Shown: positions 42,341 through 50,666 of the stretch, piece by piece
Position numbering within the stretch: position 1 is the first letter of the stretch
Layout of the letters: each line of letters begins with the position of its first letter
NCBI RefSeq assembly: GCF_000687455.2
Contig: NZ_JGVW01000047.1
Coordinates: forward strand, 20,254-84,253
Direction: 5' to 3'
From: Burkholderia sp. lig30
Lineage (GTDB): Bacteria; Pseudomonadota; Gammaproteobacteria; Burkholderiales; Burkholderiaceae
Length of the DNA: 64,000 nt
Program-made: the position numbers and the translations under genes
Notes under the pieces: model-generated
Told to the model about the DNA's origin: nothing
What the model saw: only the letters and a program-made list of their open reading frames with translations
The model's database searches: none

Positions 42341-42826
42341 ATGGCAATTCCGGCCTATATGTGGCTCAAGGACGATGGCGGCGCCGACATCAAGGGTTCG
42401 GTGACGGTTCAGGGCCGTGAAGGCAGCGTCGAACTCGTCGCGTTCGATCATGGCGTGCATATTCCGACCGACGGCAACACCGGCAAGCTGACCGGCACGC
42501 GCATACACCTGCCGATCATGTTGACGAAGGAAACGGATGCCGCGACGCCGTATCTCTACAAGGCCGTGACAAGCGGCCAGACGCTGAAGTCGGTCGAGAT
42601 CAAGTGGTACAAGATCGACGACGCGGGCAAGGAGCAGGAGTACTTCAACACGAAGCTCGACAACGTGAAGATCGTCGCGGTCAAGCCGAAGATGCACGAC
42701 ATCAAGAACCCCGGCTTCGAAAAGCACAACCACCTCGAGAACGTCGAGCTTCGCTACGAAACGATCACCTGGTCGTACAAGGACGGCAACATCATCCACA
42801 AGGATACGTGGAACGAGCGCTCCTGA
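42341..42826 (+). CDS. hcp: T6SS inner tube protein Hcp (TssD)
   Basis: This 161-residue Hcp family protein starts MAIPAYMWLKDDGGADIKGSVTVQGREGSVELVAFDHGV and ends NVELRYETITWSYKDGNIIHKDTWNER, both hallmarks of Hcp. Hexameric rings stack into the needle tube and are secreted in bulk. An optimal AAAAGGAG ribosome site lies upstream, two hairpins precede it and a terminator follows, so it can be expressed far above its neighbours. Length and sequence are of a structural Hcp without a toxin extension. Confidence 0.97.
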   Translation: MAIPAYMWLKDDGGADIKGSVTVQGREGSVELVAFDHGVHIPTDGNTGKLTGTRIHLPIMLTKETDAATPYLYKAVTSGQTLKSVEIKWYKIDDAGKEQEYFNTKLDNVKIVAVKPKMHDIKNPGFEKHNHLENVELRYETITWSYKDGNIIHKDTWNERS

Positions 42827-42879
42827 TATCCGGGCCGTGCGGCGGAAGCGGTCTGCCTCCGCCGTCTGCCGGTTCGTTT

Positions 42880-42908
42880 GCCGGCCCGCGCGTCGGGCTG
42901 GCCTTTTT
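42880..42908 (+). terminator. Rho-independent terminator after hcp
   Basis: Arms GCCGGCCCG (42880-42888) and CGGGCTGGC (42894-42902) pair over nine positions with one G-U wobble and a five-base loop, followed by CTTTTTCC. It lies 54 bases past the hcp stop and 60 bases before tssH, so part of the transcript should end after hcp, leaving tssH-tssE to read-through. Confidence 0.7.
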
Positions 42909-42968
42909 CCACCCGGGAGCGGGCGGTCCGCATGACCGCCGACGCCCTTTCCATGACCTGGCTTCGAC

Positions 42969-45758
42969 ATGACTTTGCGCGACGACCGAAGGAAATCCCC
43001 GTGGGATACCACTCACCTGCTCCGCCGACTCAATCCGCATTGCGCGCAGGCGCTCGAGGCGGCCGCGAGTCTTTGTCAAACCAGGCTGGCAGACGAGATC
43101 ACCGTCGAGCACTGGCTGCTGAAGCTCATTGCGGCGGAAGACGGGGACATTCCGGCCATCCTGCGGCACTACGGGATCGATGGCGACGCCGTCTGGGATG
43201 CGCTGATCGCCGCGATCGACCACCTGCCCCGCAACCTGCGGGGCAAGCCCGCGCTGTCGCCCCAACTGGCGGCCGTCCTGCAGGATGCGTGGCTGCATGC
43301 GTCCACCGATGCGGACGATGCAATCATCCGGTCCGGCAACCTGCTGCAGGCGATCGCGGATGCGCCGCACGTGCTGCGCGCGCAGCACGCCTGGCCGCTG
43401 CTGTCCGTGAGCAGCGCGCAGATCCGGCGTCTGCTGCCCCGGCTGGGCGTGCGATCCTGTGAAGACCGGCCGGATGAACCGGAAGCGGAAACCGCCGCAC
43501 CGGTCGCTTCGTCCGAGTCCATCACTTTCGACGTCCCGTCGTCCGTTCCGGCAGCCGCCGGAACGCGGGCAACCCGGCCTGACGCCGGCACCCCGACGGT
43601 CGAAGGATCTTCCGGCGGGAACAATACCGCTCTGGGCGGAGACGACGCCCTCACCCGCTTCGCGATCGACCTCACGGACAAGGCCCGCGGCGGCAGGATC
43701 GATCCGGTGTTCGGCCGCGATCGCGAAATCCAGCAGATGGTCGACGTGCTCGCGCGCCGCCGCAAGAACAACCCGATCCTCGTCGGCGAGCCGGGAGTCG
43801 GCAAAACCGCGCTCGTCGAAGGGCTCGCGCTGCGTGTCGCCGACGGGGACGTGCCGAATGCGATTCGCGACGTGCGCATCCTGACGCTCGATCTGGGGCT
43901 GTTGCAGGCCGGCGCCGGCGTGAAGGGCGAATTCGAGCAACGGCTGAAGAACGTCATCGACGAAGTGCGAGCCTCGCCGGTGCCGATCCTGCTGTTCGTC
44001 GACGAGGCGCACACGCTGATTGGCGCCGGCAACGCCGCCGGCGGCGCCGACGCCGCGAACCTGCTCAAGCCCGCGCTGGCGCGCGGCGAGTTGCGCACGA
44101 TCGCGGCCACCACCTGGTCCGAGTACAAGGAATTCTTCGAACGCGATGCCGCCCTCGAACGGCGTTTCCAGATCGTCAAGGTCGACGAGCCCGACGACGA
44201 TGCGGCGTGCCTGATGCTGCGCGGGCTCAAGAGCCGCTATGCGAAATACCATGACGTCCACATTCGCGACGAGGCGCTGGTCGCGGCGGTCAAACTCTCG
44301 CGCCGCTTCATTCCGGCCCGGCAGCTGCCGGACAAGGCCGTCGACCTGATCGACACGGCCGCCGCGCGCGTGCGCATGGGCCTTGATTCGCCGCCGGCCG
44401 AACTGCAGCGCGCGCGGGCCGTGGTCTCGGCACTGGAGCTAGAGGGCGCGACGCTCGATGAGGACGGGCAAGCCGGCGTCGACGATGTTGGGGAGCGCCG
44501 CGTCGTGCTCGACGCGGCGCGCGCGAACGCAAAGGCAGAACTGGCCGATCTGCAGCAGCGCTACAAGCGGGAACGCGAACTCGTCCAGGCGCTGCATCGA
44601 CAACGCGACATCGCCCCGTCCATGCGCGACGACGCGTCGCTTGCGCAGGCGCGCCAGGCGCTCGCCGGCGCGCAGGGCAAGACGCCGTTGGTCTTCGCGG
44701 ACGTCGACGCGCAGGCAATCGCCCGCGTGGTCGCCGAGTGGACCGGCGTGCCGGTCGGCAATCTGCTCGAGGACGAGCTTCACGGCCTGCTCAGCCTCGA
44801 GACGCAGCTCGCGAAGCGGGTCGTCGCGCAGGACGACGCGCTCGACGCGCTCGCGGAAAGCCTGCGCACCGCGAAGGCCGGCCTGACGAACGAGCAAGCG
44901 CCGCTCGGCGTGTTCCTGCTCGCCGGCCCGTCGGGCGTCGGCAAGACCGAGACGGCGCTGGCGTTGGCCGACCTGCTGTTCGGCGGGGAAGCGGCGCTCA
45001 CGACGATCAACATGTCGGAATACCAGGAATCCCATACGGTATCGCAGCTCAAGGGCTCCCCGCCCGGCTACGTGGGCTATGGCCGCGGCGGCATCCTGAC
45101 GGAAGCCGTGCGTCAGCGTCCGTACAGCGTCGTGCTGCTCGACGAGGTCGAAAAGGCGCACCGGGACGTGCTCGACCTGTTCTATCAGGTGTTCGACCGC
45201 GGCACGATGCGCGACGGCGAAGGGCGCGAGATCGATTTCCGCAACTGCGTGATCCTGATGACGTCGAATCTGGGCAGCACCCGGATCGACGAAGCGACCG
45301 CCGGCAACCCGGCGATTTCACAGGCCGAACTGTTCGAGGTGATTCGGCCGCAGCTCGTCGCGCACTTCCAGCCCGCCCTGCTCGCCCGCTTCCGCACGCT
45401 TGCCTACCGGCCGCTCGACGCGATCGCGCTCGCGTCCATCGTGCGCCTGAAGCTCGCGAAAATCGCGGGCCGCCTGCGCCGCCAGCACGACGTCGAACTC
45501 GCGTGCGACGAATCGCTGATCGACGCGATGGCCGAACGCTGTCTCGCGCGCGAATCGGGCGCGCGCAACGTCGACGCGTTCCTCAATCAGCGCGTCCTGC
45601 CGACCGTGTCGCGCGAACTGCTGGCGCGCATGGCGACGGGCGCGTCACCCGCAAGGATCGTGCTGACGAGCTCGCCGGAAGGCAACCTGACGATCGACTT
45701 CATCGACCGCGACGAAGCTGCCGCGGGCAGCGCGCCGCCCGCGGCAGCCGCCGCGTAA
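42969..45758 (+). CDS. tssH: T6SS sheath-disassembly AAA+ ATPase TssH (ClpV)
   Basis: This 929-residue Clp/Hsp100 ATPase has an N-terminal ClpN domain (THLLRRLNPHCAQALEAAASLCQTRLADEITVEHWLLKL, about 15-55). The first AAA module has Walker A GEPGVGKT (about 273-280) and Walker B ILLFVDEAHTLIG. The coiled-coil middle domain is at about 475-560. The second AAA module has GPSGVGKTE (about 653) and VVLLDEVEKAH. ClpV removes contracted TssB/TssC sheath using ATP. No strong Shine-Dalgarno precedes ATG 42969. A low-complexity Pro/Ala/Thr linker (about 170-220) separates the N-domain. Confidence 0.96.
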   Translation: MTLRDDRRKSPWDTTHLLRRLNPHCAQALEAAASLCQTRLADEITVEHWLLKLIAAEDGDIPAILRHYGIDGDAVWDALIAAIDHLPRNLRGKPALSPQLAAVLQDAWLHASTDADDAIIRSGNLLQAIADAPHVLRAQHAWPLLSVSSAQIRRLLPRLGVRSCEDRPDEPEAETAAPVASSESITFDVPSSVPAAAGTRATRPDAGTPTVEGSSGGNNTALGGDDALTRFAIDLTDKARGGRIDPVFGRDREIQQMVDVLARRRKNNPILVGEPGVGKTALVEGLALRVADGDVPNAIRDVRILTLDLGLLQAGAGVKGEFEQRLKNVIDEVRASPVPILLFVDEAHTLIGAGNAAGGADAANLLKPALARGELRTIAATTWSEYKEFFERDAALERRFQIVKVDEPDDDAACLMLRGLKSRYAKYHDVHIRDEALVAAVKLSRRFIPARQLPDKAVDLIDTAAARVRMGLDSPPAELQRARAVVSALELEGATLDEDGQAGVDDVGERRVVLDAARANAKAELADLQQRYKRERELVQALHRQRDIAPSMRDDASLAQARQALAGAQGKTPLVFADVDAQAIARVVAEWTGVPVGNLLEDELHGLLSLETQLAKRVVAQDDALDALAESLRTAKAGLTNEQAPLGVFLLAGPSGVGKTETALALADLLFGGEAALTTINMSEYQESHTVSQLKGSPPGYVGYGRGGILTEAVRQRPYSVVLLDEVEKAHRDVLDLFYQVFDRGTMRDGEGREIDFRNCVILMTSNLGSTRIDEATAGNPAISQAELFEVIRPQLVAHFQPALLARFRTLAYRPLDAIALASIVRLKLAKIAGRLRRQHDVELACDESLIDAMAERCLARESGARNVDAFLNQRVLPTVSRELLARMATGASPARIVLTSSPEGNLTIDFIDRDEAAAGSAPPAAAAA

Positions 45759-45769
45759 GGGGCAGCGCC

Positions 45770-46195
45770 ATGCCGGCGGGACCGTCCCTCTACGACATGC
45801 TGCTCGGGCAGATCGGCGGCGAGCCGCTCGGCGCCTACGACGACCGGACGCTCGAGTGCATGAGCGTGCAGCAGAACGTTCAGCGCATCCTGAACACGCG
45901 CGCCGGTGCGCTGAAGCACCTGCCGGACTATGGGCTGCCGGACCTGACGAACATCTACAAGGCATTGCCGGCGTCTTCGCACATGCTGAAGGATCAGATG
46001 GAGGCGACGCTCCTGAAATACGAGCCGCGCATCCGTTCGATCGACGTCGAGATCCTCGACAACGACGACCCCGGCGTGCTCGTGAGCTTCGAAATGACGT
46101 GCCATTTGAAGAGGGCCGGGCTCGTGCGGTTCGGCACCTATTTCGAGCCGCCGGGCCGGATATACGTGAAGCGGCGGATTCAGGAACGCCGCTGA
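45770..46195 (+). CDS. tssE: T6SS baseplate protein TssE (gp25-like)
   Basis: This 141-residue protein has a gp25/lysozyme-like domain: SVQQNVQRILNTRAGALKHLPDYGLPDL (about 28-55), RIRSIDVEILDNDD and VSFEMTCHLKRAGLVRFGTYFEPPGRIYVKRR. TssE starts sheath assembly on the baseplate. AAGGGG precedes the ATG by 8 bases, and it starts 11 bases after tssH. It is the last T6SS gene on this side. Confidence 0.95.
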   Translation: MPAGPSLYDMLLGQIGGEPLGAYDDRTLECMSVQQNVQRILNTRAGALKHLPDYGLPDLTNIYKALPASSHMLKDQMEATLLKYEPRIRSIDVEILDNDDPGVLVSFEMTCHLKRAGLVRFGTYFEPPGRIYVKRRIQERR

Positions 46196-46354
46196 TTTGC
46201 CGCACGGCCGGCACGTATGCGAAGCAGCCGTCGCGGTGTGCCGCGCCGGTTCGATGCGTATTCGACGTGTGCACGACGCGACCTGCACTTTCCGCCGCCC
46301 GCCGGGATCTGCCACAATCCCGACTCCACGTGCCACTTTTTCCGCCCCTGCGCC

Positions 46355-47230
46355 ATGCCAGCCATCAGCGAGCTATTCGTCTATCCGATCAAGTCCTGCG
46401 GTGGCATCGCGCTGCGCCGCGCGCAGTTGCTCGACACCGGCCTCGCGTACGACCGGCACTGGATGGTGACCGACGCCCGCGGCGAGATGATCACGCAGCG
46501 CACGCATCCACGCCTCGCGCTGGTCCGCACCGCATTCGACGGCGACGCGCTCGTCGTGACCGCGCCCGGCATGGCGGCCCTGCGCACGCCGCTGTCGGAC
46601 GAAGGCGACGCGTCCGCGCAATTGGCAACGATGGCGGCGACGGTCTGGGACGACACCGTCGACGCGATCGACACCGGCGCGGCGAGCGCAGCGTGGTTCA
46701 GCGATTACCTCGGCAGCCCGGCGAAGCTCGTGCGCTTCGCGCCGCACGCACGGCGTGCATGCAGCCGCAAATGGACCGGCGAGCTCGACGCATCGACCCA
46801 TTTCGCGGACGGCTACCCGCTGCTCGTCGTCGGCCAGGCGTCGCTCGACGATCTGAACGCGCGGCTCGCCGCGAAAGGCGCGCCGGCGATTCCGGTCGAC
46901 CGGTTCCGGCCGAACCTCGTCGTCAGCGGCCTCGACGCCTACGAAGAGGACTTCGTCGAGCATCTCGACGCGCAGGCCGGCGGCACGCCGGTCCGGCTGC
47001 GCCTCGTCAAGCTGTGCACCCGCTGCCCGGTGCCGACGATCGACCAGCGCACCGGCTCGCCCGATCCCGCGTGGCCGCACGAGCCGACCGACACGATGAG
47101 CACCTACCGCGGCAACCCGCGCTTCGACGGCGCGCTGACGTTCGGCAACAACGCGGTGATCGTGCATGGCGCGGGCAGTTTCCTCGAGGTCGGACAGGCG
47201 CTCGACGCGGAAATCGGCTTCGGCGATTGA
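46355..47230 (+). CDS. MOSC-domain protein (YcbX/mARC-like molybdenum cofactor enzyme)
   Basis: This 291-residue protein has an N-terminal MOSC beta-barrel domain (ISELFVYPIKSCGGIALRRAQLLDTGLAYDRHWMVTD, residues 4-40) and a C-terminal MOSC domain with the RFRPNLVVSG motif (about 183-192) and a conserved Cys in LVKLCTRCPVPTIDQ (Cys221/Cys224), the cofactor ligand in YcbX/mARC enzymes. Those reduce N-hydroxylated compounds with an electron partner. No ferredoxin domain follows at the C-terminus. ATG at 46355 was chosen over 46217 because the domain begins there. Unrelated to the T6SS; it ends convergent to the sensor kinase gene. Confidence 0.9.
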   Translation: MPAISELFVYPIKSCGGIALRRAQLLDTGLAYDRHWMVTDARGEMITQRTHPRLALVRTAFDGDALVVTAPGMAALRTPLSDEGDASAQLATMAATVWDDTVDAIDTGAASAAWFSDYLGSPAKLVRFAPHARRACSRKWTGELDASTHFADGYPLLVVGQASLDDLNARLAAKGAPAIPVDRFRPNLVVSGLDAYEEDFVEHLDAQAGGTPVRLRLVKLCTRCPVPTIDQRTGSPDPAWPHEPTDTMSTYRGNPRFDGALTFGNNAVIVHGAGSFLEVGQALDAEIGFGD

Positions 47231-47263
47231 GCGTGCCGCACGGTTCCGTAGCGGGAGCAGGCC

Positions 47264-48667
47264 CTACCCCGCCTCCCGCGCGACCGGCAGCGTCGCGGTC
47301 ACGACCAACCCGCCGCCCGCCGCGTCGGCGAGCTCCACCTTGCCCTGATGCACGCGCGCGATCTCGCGCACGATCGACAGGCCGAGGCCCGTCCCTTCGA
47401 CCGTCTGCGTCGCGCTGCCACGGTGGAAACGCTCGAACACCGCGTCGCGCTCGTCCGGCGGAATGCCCGGCCCGTTGTCGATCACGTCGAGCCGCGCGCC
47501 GCCGCCATCACGCGATACCCGCACCGTGACGACCGCCTTCTCGCCCGAATAGCGGATTGCGTTGTCGACCAGATTCCCGATCATCTCGGCGAGCAGGTCC
47601 GGCTGACCCTGCACGTCCACATCCGCGTCGTGCTCGAAGCCGAGGTCGATGTCGCGCGCACGCGCGACCGGCGACCAGTCGAGCGCCACGCTGCGCGCGA
47701 GACGGTGCAGCGCGACCCGCTTGTGCGCGGCCGCATGACCGCAATCCGAATCGAGCCGCGACAGCGCGAGCAGTTGCTGCACGATCTTCGCCGCCTCGCG
47801 CACCGCGCCGTTCACGCGCCGCAGATGCACATGCGCGCGCGGGCGCTCCTCGGGCCGCAACGCCAGTTCGGCACCCGCCTGCGCCGCCGCGAGCGGCGTC
47901 TTCAACTGATGCGCGGCGTCGGCGAAGAAGCGTCGCCGCGCGACCTGCATCCGTTGCGTGCGGCCGATGTACTGGTTGATCGACTCGACGAGCGGCGCGA
48001 GTTCGCTCGGCATGCCGGCCGTGTCGAGCGGCGTCGACGCGTCCTCGTCGCGCGCGGCGACCGTCGCCGACAGCCGGTTCAGCGGCCGCAGCCCGCGCCC
48101 GACGCCGAGCCACACGATGCCGAGCACGAGCACGACGAGCAGCCCCTCCTGCAACAGCGATCCCGTCAGGATCTCCCGCGCGAGCGCCTGGCGCGCCTCG
48201 ATCGTCTCGCCGACCATCACCCACACGACCCGCGACTGCGCGGTCGGCACGTCATGGATCGGCAGGCGCAGCGCCGCCATTCGCAGGCGCTCGCCGCGAT
48301 ACACGGCATCGTAGTAGCGCGTGACGAACAGCGCCTGGTCGCCTGCGTCGCGCGCCGCCGGCAGCGGCAGATCGGGATAGCCGGTCACCGCGCGGCCATT
48401 GTCGTCGCGGATCAGGTAATAGATCCTGCCGTCGTCGCCCGACTCGAACATCTCGAGCGCGAGATACGGCAGATCGACCTCGATCTCTCCCCCGTCGAGC
48501 CGCACGCCCTCGCGGATCGATTTCAGCGACGACGACAGCGTGCGGTCGAACGCGACGTTTGCGGCGCGCATCGCGCGCTCGTACGTCAGCCACGAATCGA
48601 GCGCGAGCAGGCCGAGCAGCGGGAGCAGCAGCCACAGCGCGACCCGCGTCCGCAGATTCGCGCGCAT
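47264..48667 (-). CDS. Sensor histidine kinase (TctE/QseC-like)
   Basis: This 467-residue membrane kinase has helix 1 at about 10-28, a periplasmic 2CSK_N-type sensor (about 50-165, with YLALEMFESGDDGRIYYLIRDDNG), helix 2 at about 170-195, then a HAMP-like linker. The H-box is FFADAAHQLKTPLAAAQAGAEL and the ATPase has EMIGNLVDNAIRYSG (N-box), DNGPGIPP and GTGLGLSI. Its ATG overlaps the response-regulator stop (ATGA). The pair is divergent from an ABC importer, as is usual for TctDE-type systems that control an adjacent uptake operon. Confidence 0.92.
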   Translation of the reverse strand: MRANLRTRVALWLLLPLLGLLALDSWLTYERAMRAANVAFDRTLSSSLKSIREGVRLDGGEIEVDLPYLALEMFESGDDGRIYYLIRDDNGRAVTGYPDLPLPAARDAGDQALFVTRYYDAVYRGERLRMAALRLPIHDVPTAQSRVVWVMVGETIEARQALAREILTGSLLQEGLLVVLVLGIVWLGVGRGLRPLNRLSATVAARDEDASTPLDTAGMPSELAPLVESINQYIGRTQRMQVARRRFFADAAHQLKTPLAAAQAGAELALRPEERPRAHVHLRRVNGAVREAAKIVQQLLALSRLDSDCGHAAAHKRVALHRLARSVALDWSPVARARDIDLGFEHDADVDVQGQPDLLAEMIGNLVDNAIRYSGEKAVVTVRVSRDGGGARLDVIDNGPGIPPDERDAVFERFHRGSATQTVEGTGLGLSIVREIARVHQGKVELADAAGGGLVVTATLPVAREAG

Positions 48668-49338
48668 CACGCCGCCTGCGCTTCGAGCAGGTACCCGAGC
48701 CCGCGCAGCGTGACGATCGCGACGCCGCTGCGCTCGAGCTTCTTCTTCAGCCGGTGCACGTAGATCTCGATCGCGTCGGCGTTCACCGATTCGTCGAGCC
48801 CGAAGATCTTCTCCGACAACGTTTCCTTGTTGATCGCGCGGCCGTTGCGCAGGATCAGCACTTCGAGCACCGCGCGCTCGCGCGGCGTCAGCGGCAACGG
48901 CGCGCCGTCGAGACGGAAGCTGCGGTCGACGCCGTCGTACGCGAGCGGCCCGCACGCGACGCGCGAATGCTCGTGGCCGAGATTGCGCCGGATCAGCGCG
49001 CGGGCGCGTGCCTCCAGCTCGGTCAGCTCGAACGGCTTCGCAAGATAATCGTCAGCGCCGAGATCGAGCCCCTTCACGCGATCCTCGACCGAGCCATGCG
49101 CGGTCAGGATCAGCACCGGCACCGGATTGCGCCGCGCGCGCAGCCGCCGCAGCACCTCGAGCCCGTCGAGTTTCGGCAGGCCGAGATCGAGGATCACGAG
49201 CGCGTAATCCTGCGTGCGCAGCACGTGATCCGCCGCGTCTCCATCCGCCATCCGGTCGACCGCGAAACGCGCGGCGGTCAGCGCGTTGTGCAGCGATTGC
49301 GCCAGGTTCGGGTTGTCTTCGACGAGCAGCACGCGCAT
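48667..49338 (-). CDS. OmpR-family response regulator (TctD-like)
   Basis: This 223-residue regulator has a receiver domain with the acidic pocket (Glu7, Asp8), phospho-acceptor Asp51 in VILDLGLPKLDG and Lys101 (LAKPF). The C-terminal winged-helix DNA-binding domain has LTPRERAVLEVLILRNGRAINKETLSEKIF and NADAIEIYVHRLKKKLERSG. Partner of the kinase it overlaps by one codon junction. Probably activates the divergent ABC importer at 49463 across a 124-base gap. Confidence 0.93.
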   Translation of the reverse strand: MRVLLVEDNPNLAQSLHNALTAARFAVDRMADGDAADHVLRTQDYALVILDLGLPKLDGLEVLRRLRARRNPVPVLILTAHGSVEDRVKGLDLGADDYLAKPFELTELEARARALIRRNLGHEHSRVACGPLAYDGVDRSFRLDGAPLPLTPRERAVLEVLILRNGRAINKETLSEKIFGLDESVNADAIEIYVHRLKKKLERSGVAIVTLRGLGYLLEAQAA

Positions 49339-49462
49339 GGGAACCTCGGGAAATCCACAAGATAAACAACGCTATTTTTATCCCAAACGAAAGCGAATTG
49401 AAAGCACCCGGCACTTACCATCCGCGTCACCCGAACAACACCGAGACATATTGGAGGAAGAC

Positions 49463-50575
49463 ATGCCGTTCACCCCGAAGCACATTGCCGTACTCCTGAC
49501 GATCGTCACGGGCGTCGTCGCCGGCACGACCGCCGGCGACGCCCGGGCGCAGGTTCCGGCAGGCTACCCGGCCAGCTATCAGGACACGATCGACGCCGCG
49601 AAGAAGGAAGGCAGCCTGATCGTCTACTCGACGACCGACACCGGCCTCGTGCGCTCGCTGATCAAGGATTTCGAAAGCCTGTACGGCATCAGGGTCGAAT
49701 ACAACGACATGAACAGCACCGAGCTGTACAACCGCTACATCAGCGAGAACGCGGCGAACAGCACGAGCGCCGACGTGCTGTGGAGCGCGGCGATGGATCT
49801 GCAGGTGAAGCTCGTCAACGACGGGCTGATGGCGTCGTACGACACGCCCGAGCACGCGCACGTGCCGCAATGGGCGCAATACCGGAAGCAGGCGTACGGC
49901 ACGACCTTCGAGCCGCTCGCGATCGTCTACAACAAGCGGCTGATCGCCGCGAACGAAGTGCCGAAAACCCGCGCCGACCTGATCCGGCTGCTCACGTCCC
50001 AGCCCGACCGCTTCAAGGGCAAGGTCACGACCTACGACATCGAGAAATCCGGCGTCGGCTTCAACTCGCTGACGCAGGACGCGCACGTCAACGAGAAGGC
50101 CACGTGGGAGCTGGTGAAGGCAATCGGCGCGACCGGGCCGAAACTGCAGTCGAGCACGGGCGCGATGATGGAGCGGATCTCGTCCGGCGAGAACCTGATC
50201 GGCTACAACATCATCGGTTCATATGCGTACGCGCGGGCCAAGAAGGACACGTCGCTCGGCTACGTGTTTCCGACCGACTACACGCAGATCGTCAGCCGCC
50301 TCGCGACGATCTCGAAAAAAGCGAAGCATCCGAACGCCGCCAAGCTGTGGGTCGACTACCTGCTGTCGCAGCGCGGCCAGACGCGCATCGCGAACCAGGC
50401 GAACCTGTACGCGATCCGCGCCGACGTGAACGGCGAAACCTCCGCGGCGAGCCTGACGAAGACGCTCGGCGACGCGCTGAAACCGATCCCGATCGGTTCC
50501 GGCCTGCTGGTCTACCTCGACCAGTCGAAGCGCCTGGCGTTCCTCAAGCAGTGGCAGCAGTCGATCAAGCGCTGA
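49463..50575 (+). CDS. ABC substrate-binding protein (Fbp/PotD-like superfamily)
   Basis: This 370-residue periplasmic binding protein has a Sec signal (about 1-29, ending ARAQ) and the mature start YPASYQDTIDAAKKEGSLIVYSTTD typical of iron(III)/2-aminoethylphosphonate/polyamine-type binding proteins. The paired Tyr iron-ligand motif of FbpA is not seen, so iron is not assured. GGAGG lies just before the ATG. First gene of an importer with the permease and ATPase genes that follow; a hairpin separates it from the permease gene. Control by the divergent two-component pair is likely. Confidence 0.88.
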   Translation: MPFTPKHIAVLLTIVTGVVAGTTAGDARAQVPAGYPASYQDTIDAAKKEGSLIVYSTTDTGLVRSLIKDFESLYGIRVEYNDMNSTELYNRYISENAANSTSADVLWSAAMDLQVKLVNDGLMASYDTPEHAHVPQWAQYRKQAYGTTFEPLAIVYNKRLIAANEVPKTRADLIRLLTSQPDRFKGKVTTYDIEKSGVGFNSLTQDAHVNEKATWELVKAIGATGPKLQSSTGAMMERISSGENLIGYNIIGSYAYARAKKDTSLGYVFPTDYTQIVSRLATISKKAKHPNAAKLWVDYLLSQRGQTRIANQANLYAIRADVNGETSAASLTKTLGDALKPIPIGSGLLVYLDQSKRLAFLKQWQQSIKR

Positions 50576-50593
50576 ACGCCACATCACGCATCC

Positions 50594-50611
50594 CGGGCGG
50601 CGTGCCGCCCG
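50594..50611 (+). terminator. Hairpin between binding-protein and permease genes
   Basis: CGGGCGGC/GCCGCCCG forms a perfect 8-bp stem (50594-50601, 50604-50611) with a two-base loop followed by TTTCC. Such intercistronic hairpins after a binding-protein gene usually stabilise or partly terminate the message, giving more binding protein than membrane parts. Confidence 0.5.
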
Positions 50612-50666
50612 TTTCCGACGATTTCCTTCAGGCAGCCGGCGCCCTGCCGGCCGCAAGGGCACACTC

